Source of the DNA: an uncultured Syntrophobacterales bacterium
Lineage (GTDB): Bacteria > Desulfobacterota > Syntrophia > Syntrophales > UBA5619
DNA: 11,728 nucleotides
Assembly: GCA_903903205.1 (NCBI GenBank)
Contig: CAIUXU010000426.1
Coordinates: 1-11,728, forward strand
Direction of reading: 5' to 3'
The notes under the pieces are model-generated. The model was not told where the DNA came from and searched no databases. It saw only the letters and a program-made list of their open reading frames with translations. Shown in pieces: positions 7,244-11,728 of the stretch. Each line of letters starts with the position of its first letter. Within the stretch, counting starts at the first letter, position 1. The position numbers were made by a program, and so were the translations under genes.

Positions 7244-7437
7244 GGCGTAAACTTTTTTTTCGCTGGGTGCTGGCTGTGCTTTCGATCGGGATAATTTTCG
7301 TTGCAGGATGCGGTAAAAAAGGCGACCCGATCCCGCCGAAGGCAGCGCTGCTGCCTTCGGAGATAAACAGGCCTGTCATTCCCGAAGGTGTAATCGGGAA
7401 TATGGTGTTGGTTTTAGAAGTAGGGGATAATAGATGA
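7240..7437 (+). CDS. Small LptM/YifL-like lipoprotein
   Basis: A 65-residue predicted lipoprotein. It has a basic N-terminus (MRRK), a hydrophobic signal segment (about 9–21) and a lipobox VAGC with the lipidated Cys24. Next comes the short conserved motif CGKKGDPIPP (24–33), which resembles the CGxKGxL start of mature LptM (YifL). In E. coli, LptM is an outer-membrane lipoprotein that helps LptD assembly, and its gene sits beside dapF; here the gene sits directly before lysA. The start overlaps the argH stop (ATGA). The residue after the cysteine is Gly, not Asp, which is compatible with transport to the outer membrane. The part after residue 34 is not conserved as far as I can tell and coincides with strong inverted repeats (7336–7401), so the sequence there may serve RNA structure. 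Function by family only. Confidence 0.85.
   Translation: MRRKLFFRWVLAVLSIGIIFVAGCGKKGDPIPPKAALLPSEINRPVIPEGVIGNMVLVLEVGDNR
7336..7401 (+). promoter_or_regulatory. Overlapping hairpins with attenuator-like layout inside the lipoprotein gene
   Basis: Segment 1 (7336–7346) and segment 2 (7350–7360) form a perfect 11-bp stem around GCT. Segment 3 (ATTCCCGA, 7378–7385) and segment 4 (TCGGGAAT, 7394–7401) form a perfect 8-bp stem with an 8-base loop. In addition CCTTCGG of segment 2 (7354–7360) can pair with CCGAAGG at 7382–7388, which excludes both other stems. The loop between holds a 10-base palindrome, ACAGGCCTGT (7367–7376). After segment 4 the sequence is only moderately T-rich (a TTTT at 7412–7415), so terminator strength is doubtful. 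The position, just before lysA-dapA-dapB and over an AAG lysine codon (7339–7341), makes lysine-linked attenuation possible. The pairings are seen; the regulatory role is inferred. Confidence 0.4.
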
Positions 7438-7447
7438 GAAGGAGACA

Positions 7448-8707
7448 ATGAATTACTTTCAATATCAAAATCAGGCCCTTTACTGTGAGGAGGCCTCTGT
7501 CGAGCAGATTGCGCGCGAGGTGGGCACCCCCCTTTACCTTTATAGCCACCGGACGCTGCGCCAGCATTTCCGGGTCTTTTCCGAAGCGTTTGCGGAAGTT
7601 CCCCACATCATCTGCTTCGCCGTTAAGTCCTGTTCGAACACCGCGATCCTCCGGATTTTCGCCCGCGAGGGGGGCGGGGTGGACCTTGTTTCCGGCGGAG
7701 AGCTTTACCGCGCACTGAAAGCCGGCGTCGATCCCTCCAAAATGGTCTATTCCGGCGTTGGAAAGCGGGAGGATGAGATCGATCTCGCCCTGCGGGCCGG
7801 CATCCTGATGTTCAATGTCGAATCCTTTCAGGAGCTGGAAACAATCGACGCCCGGGCCGGAGTGTTGGGCCTGCGGGCCGGCATTGGCCTCCGGGTCAAC
7901 CCGGATGTCGATCCCGGAACCCATGCGCACATCTCCACCGGCCTAAAGGAAAACAAATTCGGAATCAATGTCGAAGGCTCCCTTCTCGCGTACCGTCACG
8001 CGGCAAAACTGAAGAACGTCGATATCAAGGGGGTCAGTTGCCATATTGGCTCACAGGTCACGAAGATGGCCCCCTTTATCGACGCACTCGGGCGGCTGAA
8101 GGAGCTGATCCGTAGGCTTCGGGAGGAGGGGATTGCGATCCACTACCTCGATCTGGGTGGTGGTCTGGGGATCACATACAACCAGGAGACCCCTCCCCAT
8201 CCCTCGGAATACGCCCGGGCGATCATCGACGCCTCAGGCGAAATGGACTGCACCTTCATTTTCGAGCCTGGTCGCGTCATCGTGGGCAATGCCGGGATTC
8301 TGGTGACCCGGGTTCTCTACACGAAGGAGAACGAGGGGAAACGGTTTGCCATTGTCGATGCGGGGATGAACGATCTGGTCCGCCCCGGCATGTATGGTTC
8401 TTTCCACCAGATCCAGCCGGTGATTCAGCGCGGTCAGGAGGAGATCACGATGGACGTGGTCGGCCCGATCTGCGAATCGGGTGATTTTCTGGCGAAGGGG
8501 CGCCGGATGCCTGCGGTCGAGCGGGGAGAGCTTCTGGCGGTGATGAGCGCAGGCGCATACGGCTTCAGCATGTCGTCCAACTACAATTCCCGCCCACGGA
8601 TTCCGGAGATTCTGGCGCGTGACGACCGCTGGTATGTGATTCGGAAACGGGAAAACTGTGAAGACCTTGTCCGGGGTGAAGAGATTCCGGACTTTTTGAA
8701 TACCTGA
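7448..8707 (+). CDS. lysA: Diaminopimelate decarboxylase
   Basis: PLP enzyme that decarboxylates meso-diaminopimelate to L-lysine, the last lysine step. The protein has 419 residues, typical length, with the fold type III (alanine racemase-like) barrel followed by a beta domain. Motifs: CFAVKSCSN (56–64) with Lys60 as the PLP lysine, VSGGELYRAL (81–90), KFGIN (170–174), CHIGSQ (198–203), LDLGGGLGITY (234–244), EPGRVIVGNAG (273–283), GPICESGDFLAK (339–350) with the catalytic-region Cys342, and AGAYGFSMSSNYN (368–380). The more common form of the lysine motif is VKAN, so SCSN is a mild variant. AAGGAG (7439–7444) precedes the ATG. The gene starts 10 bases after the lipoprotein stop and opens the lysine block. 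Confidence 0.97.
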   Translation: MNYFQYQNQALYCEEASVEQIAREVGTPLYLYSHRTLRQHFRVFSEAFAEVPHIICFAVKSCSNTAILRIFAREGGGVDLVSGGELYRALKAGVDPSKMVYSGVGKREDEIDLALRAGILMFNVESFQELETIDARAGVLGLRAGIGLRVNPDVDPGTHAHISTGLKENKFGINVEGSLLAYRHAAKLKNVDIKGVSCHIGSQVTKMAPFIDALGRLKELIRRLREEGIAIHYLDLGGGLGITYNQETPPHPSEYARAIIDASGEMDCTFIFEPGRVIVGNAGILVTRVLYTKENEGKRFAIVDAGMNDLVRPGMYGSFHQIQPVIQRGQEEITMDVVGPICESGDFLAKGRRMPAVERGELLAVMSAGAYGFSMSSNYNSRPRIPEILARDDRWYVIRKRENCEDLVRGEEIPDFLNT

Positions 8708-8728
8708 AGAGAAAGGCAAGGAGGGAAT

Positions 8729-9607
8729 ATGTTTGGAGGCGCTATCGTTGCAATTGTAACACCGTTCAGGAATGGGAAGGTGGATGAGGAGGCGTTTCGT
8801 CAATTGATCGAGGAACAGATCGCCGCCGGGACGGACGGCATCGTTCCCTGCGGCACGACGGGCGAATCGACCACCCTTTCCCATGAGGAGCATGACCGTG
8901 TGGTCGAAATAACCATCGATGCGGTTAAAAAAAGGGTGCCGGTGATAGCCGGAACCGGGTCCAACAGTACGGCGGAAGCACTTCGTCTGACGAAACATGC
9001 CTTCGAGGCGGGGGCGGACGGCGCCCTGCTGGTCTGCCCCTACTACAACCGCCCGACGCAGGAGGGGCTCTACCTTCATTACCGCACCGTGGCGGAAAAG
9101 GTTCCGATCCCCATCATCGTGTACAACATCGCCAGCAGAACAGGAACAAACATGTTCACGGAGACCTTGGCAAGGCTTGCGAAAATCCCGAACATCGTCG
9201 GCGTGAAGGAGGCCTCCGGCTCCATCAAGCAGATGAGCGATGTCGTCCATCTTTGCGGACCCGATTTTGACGTTCTTTCCGGCGATGACATTTTTACATT
9301 GCCGCTTCTCGCCCTCGGCGGCAAAGGGGTTATCTCCACCGTCTCCAACGTTGTTCCGGGAGATATGTCGGGGCTGGTGGACGCCTTTGCGGCAGGCGAT
9401 CTGGAGAAGGCGCGTGCGCTTCACTTCCGGATGAGCCCGCTGATCGACGCCATTTTCATCGAAACGAATCCGATTCCGGTGAAGACGGCGCTTGCGCTGA
9501 TGGGAAAGATCGATGGCGAACTGCGGCTCCCGCTTTGTCGCATGACGGAAAAGAACGAGGCCGTCCTGAAGAAGGCGCTGCAGGAATACGGTTTGATCGG
9601 GAAATAG
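8729..9607 (+). CDS. dapA: 4-hydroxy-tetrahydrodipicolinate synthase
   Basis: Condenses pyruvate with aspartate semialdehyde, the first committed step to diaminopimelate and lysine. The protein is a 292-residue TIM barrel, standard length. Motifs: GTTGEST (42–48), AGTGSNSTAEA (74–84), CPYYNRP (103–109), VYNIASRTG (131–139) with the catalytic-triad Tyr132 and the substrate-binding Arg137, and GVKEASG (158–164) with the Schiff-base Lys160. Residues matching the E. coli lysine-binding site are present: His52, His55, Asn79, Glu83 and Tyr105 (E. coli numbering is one higher). Feedback inhibition by lysine is therefore predicted. The substitution NIAS for the common NVP(S/G) beside the arginine is minor. 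AAGGAGGG (8718–8725) supports the start; lysA ends 21 bases upstream. Confidence 0.97.
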   Translation: MFGGAIVAIVTPFRNGKVDEEAFRQLIEEQIAAGTDGIVPCGTTGESTTLSHEEHDRVVEITIDAVKKRVPVIAGTGSNSTAEALRLTKHAFEAGADGALLVCPYYNRPTQEGLYLHYRTVAEKVPIPIIVYNIASRTGTNMFTETLARLAKIPNIVGVKEASGSIKQMSDVVHLCGPDFDVLSGDDIFTLPLLALGGKGVISTVSNVVPGDMSGLVDAFAAGDLEKARALHFRMSPLIDAIFIETNPIPVKTALALMGKIDGELRLPLCRMTEKNEAVLKKALQEYGLIGK

Positions 9608-9616
9608 GGGGAGATC

Positions 9617-10444
9617 ATGGTCAGGGCCATCGTTACAGGCGCAGGCGGCCGGATGGGGGGGCGGATCGTGAGCCTCATCGCGGAGACGGACGGCATTGAG
9701 CTTGCGGGCGCTGTGGAGAGAAAAGGGCATCCCGCTCTCGGCAAGGATGTCGGCGAGGGCTTGGGACTCGGCCGTACGGGGATTCTGATCGGGGATTCCA
9801 TTGCCGGTTGCATCGATCAGGGCGACGTTGTGATCGATTTTACCGCCCATGACGTTTCTCTTGGCCACCTGGAAATTGTGGCGGCGGCGGGAAAGGCAAT
9901 CGTGATCGGGAGCACTGGATTCACGGGGGCGGAGATGACGCGGGTCCGGGAACTTGCGGCCTCCGCACGCTGCGTCCTTGCTCCGAACATGAGCGTCGGC
10001 GTCAACGTGATGTTCAAGGTGCTCGCGGATGCTGCCGCTCTCCTCGGCGATGATTACGATGTCGAGATCGTGGAGGCGCATCACAATCTCAAGAAGGACG
10101 CCCCGAGTGGCACTGCCGTCAAGATGGCCCAGGTCATTGCGGAGAGCCTCGGACGCGACTTGGACCAGGTCGGCGTCTACAGCCGGAAGGGGATCATCGG
10201 GGAGCGGACCAAACCCGAGATCGGGATTCAGACCATCCGGGCCGGGGATATCGTCGGCGAGCACACCGTGATCTTCGGCGGGATGGGGGAGAGGCTGGAA
10301 TTCATTCACCGGGCGCACAGCCGGGACAATTTCGCCCGCGGCGCAATCCGGGCGGCCCTCTGGGTTGTCAGCCGTGGAAACGGCCTGTACGACATGCAGG
10401 ATGTGATCGGCTTGAGAAAAGCCGCCGAGAAAATGGAGAGATAA
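9617..10444 (+). CDS. dapB: 4-hydroxy-tetrahydrodipicolinate reductase
   Basis: Reduces the DapA product to tetrahydrodipicolinate with NAD(P)H. The protein has 275 residues, near the usual length. It has an N-terminal Rossmann domain with GAGGRMG (8–14), the cofactor-selecting Glu-Arg pair (34–35), VVIDFTAHD (71–79) and GSTGFT (98–103). The catalytic domain has APNMSVGVNVMF (122–133) and EAHHNLKKDAPSGTA (153–167), with His155/His156 and the substrate-contacting Lys159. GEHTVIFGGMGERLEFIHRA (214–233) is also typical. A purine-rich TAGGGGGAG overlaps the dapA stop, 9 bases before the ATG. The stop overlaps the folK start as TAATG. In some relatives dapL (L,L-DAP aminotransferase) is said to follow dapB; here it does not. 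Confidence 0.97.
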   Translation: MVRAIVTGAGGRMGGRIVSLIAETDGIELAGAVERKGHPALGKDVGEGLGLGRTGILIGDSIAGCIDQGDVVIDFTAHDVSLGHLEIVAAAGKAIVIGSTGFTGAEMTRVRELAASARCVLAPNMSVGVNVMFKVLADAAALLGDDYDVEIVEAHHNLKKDAPSGTAVKMAQVIAESLGRDLDQVGVYSRKGIIGERTKPEIGIQTIRAGDIVGEHTVIFGGMGERLEFIHRAHSRDNFARGAIRAALWVVSRGNGLYDMQDVIGLRKAAEKMER

Positions 10445-11013
10445 TGCCGCATCATCTCTCCGGAAGCCAGGGTGCATCGGGTGAGGGTATCCGGGGAATT
10501 GTCGCCTTCATCGGGATCGGCGCAAATCTGGGAGATCCGGACGCGCAGTGCCGGGATGCGGTGCAGCGCGTCCGGGCGACTCCGGGAATCCGCCTCCTTC
10601 GCTGCTCTTCCCTCTACCGGACGACGCCGGTCGGGCCGGCGGATCAGGAATGGTTCATCAATGCCGTCGCGGAGATACGGACGGAGTTGTCTCCAGTGGA
10701 ATTATTCACGGCATTGAAGGCGATTGAAAGACAGATGGGGCGGACAGACGGGCCGCGGTGGGGACCAAGGGTGATCGATCTGGACATTCTCCTTTACGGT
10801 CAAGAGGTTGTCAATCTGGAAGGATTGAAGATTCCCCACCCGGAGATGCACCGGCGGCGTTTCGTTCTGGCGCCGCTCTGCGAGCTTGCCTCCTACGCGA
10901 TTCATCCGGCCTTTGGTGTTTCGGCGCGCGGCCTGCTGGATCGTTTGATTGACCCGGGAGTTGTGGAAATTTATGCCATGGAAGAGACCGGTAAAAGGAA
11001 GGTTGAAGGTTAA
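10444..11013 (+). CDS. folK: 2-amino-4-hydroxy-6-hydroxymethyldihydropteridine diphosphokinase (HPPK)
   Basis: Transfers pyrophosphate from ATP to hydroxymethyldihydropterin in folate synthesis. The protein has 189 residues, slightly longer than typical (about 160). Motifs: FIGIGANLGD (22–31), SSLYRTTPVGPADQEWFINAV (55–75), ERQMGR (95–100), and the signature RWGPRVIDLDILLYG (105–119) with the Mg-binding Asp112 and Asp114. PHPEMHRRRFVLAPL (131–145) follows. The core begins at residue 20; the first 19 residues (Gly/Ser-rich) look like a non-conserved extension. I saw no in-frame ATG, GTG or TTG nearer to the core, so the ATG that overlaps the dapB stop (TAATG, with GGAGAG before it) is the best start. 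Its place in a lysine/arginine operon probably reflects transcriptional linkage only. Confidence 0.95.
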   Translation: MPHHLSGSQGASGEGIRGIVAFIGIGANLGDPDAQCRDAVQRVRATPGIRLLRCSSLYRTTPVGPADQEWFINAVAEIRTELSPVELFTALKAIERQMGRTDGPRWGPRVIDLDILLYGQEVVNLEGLKIPHPEMHRRRFVLAPLCELASYAIHPAFGVSARGLLDRLIDPGVVEIYAMEETGKRKVEG

Positions 11014-11016
11014 AAA

Positions 11017-11268
11017 ATGATACTCAGGCTGTTGATCGGCGCCATCGTCATCTATCTTATGCTCAGGTTTGTCAGAAAAAATTTTCCGCAGATGCGGGGG
11101 AAAACCGGTCCGGCTGAAATCAAAACGGCCGTCGCCGGTGAGGAACTTGTGGAGGATCCCATCTGCCACACCTATATTCCCATTGGCAATGCCTGCCAGA
11201 TGAAGATCGACGGGAAGACCATCTATTTCTGCTCTATAAAATGCCTTGAACAGTATAAGACGAAGTAG
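11017..11268 (+). CDS. Small membrane-anchored four-cysteine protein (PP0621 / YHS-like)
   Basis: An 83-residue protein of uncertain function. Residues 2–17 form one hydrophobic segment, followed by a basic stretch (RFVRKNF), so the N-terminus is probably a membrane anchor with the rest cytoplasmic. The C-terminal half contains VEDPICHTYIP (45–55), Cys60, and YFCSIKCLEQY (70–80). That gives four cysteines (50, 60, 72, 76) in the spacing of YHS/TRASH-type small metal-binding domains; it resembles the PP0621 family and short YHS proteins. Binding of a metal such as Zn or Cu is inferred. The start lies 3 bases after the folK stop, and GAAGGT upstream can serve as ribosome site. A similar anchored cysteine protein is often found near conserved genes, so its context says little about its job. 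Confidence 0.8.
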   Translation: MILRLLIGAIVIYLMLRFVRKNFPQMRGKTGPAEIKTAVAGEELVEDPICHTYIPIGNACQMKIDGKTIYFCSIKCLEQYKTK

Positions 11269-11291
11269 GGGCGCGTTTGAAACCCGCCCCT
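11267..11291 (+). repeat. GC-rich palindrome between the four-cysteine gene and pgsA
   Basis: AGGGGCG (11267–11273) and CGCCCCT (11285–11291) are exact reverse complements. The inner bases, GTTT and AAAC around a G with one C/C mismatch outside them, continue the symmetry. The first arm overlaps the TAG stop of the upstream gene. No T-run follows, so it is not a standard intrinsic terminator. It resembles dispersed palindromic (REP-like) elements found at operon ends in several bacteria; that resemblance is from memory. Confidence 0.6.
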
Positions 11292-11314
11292 CCATCTCAG
11301 GAGATTCCCCGACG

Positions 11315-11728
11315 ATGATCGATTTGCTGAAGAGATTGTTTGACAGGCTGCCCATTCCGGAGGCGAAGCGGGCGACGTTCAATCTCCCCAATACGATCAC
11401 CATGCTTCGGCTCGGGGTGATTCCTGTCCTATTCTTTCTCCTGTTTTCCCCGGGACCGACCATGAGCCTCGTGATTGCGATTCTCTTCATCGTGGCGGCC
11501 CTGACCGATATTCTCGACGGATACGTGGCCCGGCGATTCCATATCGTGACGACAATGGGGAAATTTCTCGACCCGATCGCCGACAAGCTGATCGTCAACA
11601 CAGCGATGATCCTGATGATTCCGATCGACCGTATCCCCGCCTGGATTGTCGCCATCATTATCATCCGTGACTTTGCCGTGGACGGCATCCGCAGCATTTC
11701 CATTTCCGAAGGGTTGGTCATCGATGCC
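11315..11728 (+). CDS. pgsA: CDP-diacylglycerol–glycerol-3-phosphate 3-phosphatidyltransferase (3' end outside window)
   Basis: Integral membrane enzyme of the CDP-alcohol phosphatidyltransferase family, which makes phosphatidylglycerol phosphate from CDP-diacylglycerol and glycerol-3-phosphate in the inner membrane. The first 138 residues are present and the frame runs off the window. The diagnostic motif DxxDGxxAR(x8)GxxxDxxxD is complete (Asp65, Asp68, Gly69, Arg73, Gly82, Asp86, Asp90), as is the usual NLPNTITMLRL entry (23–33). Hydrophobic segments lie at about 34–44, 50–64, 92–103 and 108–117. About 20 polar residues precede the family core, slightly longer than E. coli PgsA. AGGAG (11299–11303) stands 11 bases before the ATG. 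Other family members (for example phosphatidylserine synthase) share the motif, but the N-terminal sequence favours PgsA. The 46-base gap and palindrome upstream may mark a transcript boundary. Confidence 0.92.
   Translation, partial: MIDLLKRLFDRLPIPEAKRATFNLPNTITMLRLGVIPVLFFLLFSPGPTMSLVIAILFIVAALTDILDGYVARRFHIVTTMGKFLDPIADKLIVNTAMILMIPIDRIPAWIVAIIIIRDFAVDGIRSISISEGLVIDA

Noticed and set aside
7253..7260. Run of eight T residues at codons 5–8 of the lipoprotein gene, as a terminator tail or phase-variation tract
   Set aside because: No strong hairpin stands directly before it (only a 5-bp stem at 7211–7225, 27 bases away). Eight bases is short for phase variation, and the encoded Leu-Phe-Phe suits a signal peptide.
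7408..7431. Possible promoter before lysA (TTGGTT and GATAAT)
   Set aside because: The spacing between the two boxes is only 12 bases and a start site would fall almost on the lysA ribosome site. Not a credible sigma-70 promoter.
7790..7884. 14-base direct repeat CTGCGGGCCGGCAT in lysA (7790–7803 and 7871–7884)
   Set aside because: Both copies encode Leu-Arg-Ala-Gly-Ile in a well-conserved enzyme; common codons explain the match.
8927..8933. A7 run in dapA as a slippery heptamer
   Set aside because: The phase (AAA AAA AGG) does not fit the A AAA AAG arrangement for minus-one frameshifting, and dapA is complete in a single frame.
8234..10477. A 747-codon open frame on the minus strand across lysA, dapA and dapB
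   Set aside because: It lies antisense to three clearly conserved enzymes in a GC-rich region, where long antisense frames arise from codon bias. Its translation shows no recognisable family motif and is rich in His, Arg and Asp, as expected of a shadow frame.

Overview
The window is a dense, single-strand (+) block of housekeeping genes. All thirteen genes read left to right, separated by 46 bases or less or overlapping by 1 to 4 bases, so it looks like one long operon or a few closely coupled ones. In order they are: the 3' end of hslV, then hslU, argB, argD, argF, argG, argH, a small LptM-like lipoprotein gene, lysA, dapA, dapB, folK, a small membrane-anchored four-cysteine protein gene, and the 5' part of a pgsA-type phosphatidyltransferase gene. 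There is no RNA gene, insertion sequence, CRISPR array or phage gene, and no gene-free stretch longer than about 50 bases.

The organism is probably a Gram-negative bacterium of moderately high GC (high fifties percent by eye). An hslVU–argBDFGH–lipoprotein–lysA–dapAB order, with an outer-membrane-type lipoprotein, fits the former Deltaproteobacteria (Desulfobacterota) best. That placement rests on remembered gene order, not on a search.

Region by region: positions 1–1613 encode the HslVU ATP-dependent protease. Its HslV subunit ends in an unusual Lys/Glu-repeat tail encoded by a 12-base tandem repeat. Positions 1624–7243 carry five arginine genes: acetylglutamate kinase, acetylornithine aminotransferase, ornithine carbamoyltransferase, argininosuccinate synthase and argininosuccinate lyase. 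Positions 7240–7437 encode the small lipoprotein at the border between the arginine and lysine blocks. Positions 7448–10444 encode three diaminopimelate/lysine enzymes (LysA, DapA, DapB), which supply lysine and the meso-DAP of peptidoglycan. Positions 10444–11728 carry folate (folK), the small membrane protein and phospholipid synthesis (pgsA).

Sequence motifs suggest end-product control at both biosynthetic entry enzymes: ArgB has the features of arginine-sensitive kinases, and DapA keeps the lysine-site residues. ArgD may also serve the succinyl-DAP aminotransferase step, because no dapC, dapD, dapE, dapF or dapL is present here.

No clearly new enzyme system is visible. The most interesting non-coding signal is a 66-base stretch inside the lipoprotein gene (7336–7401). 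Four segments there can pair as 1:2, 2:3 or 3:4, the layout of a transcription attenuator, directly upstream of the lysine genes. Its terminator-like tail is weak, so this is a hypothesis. Other signals are a perfect 10-bp hairpin early in argD, a GC-rich palindrome before pgsA, and the repeat tail of HslV.
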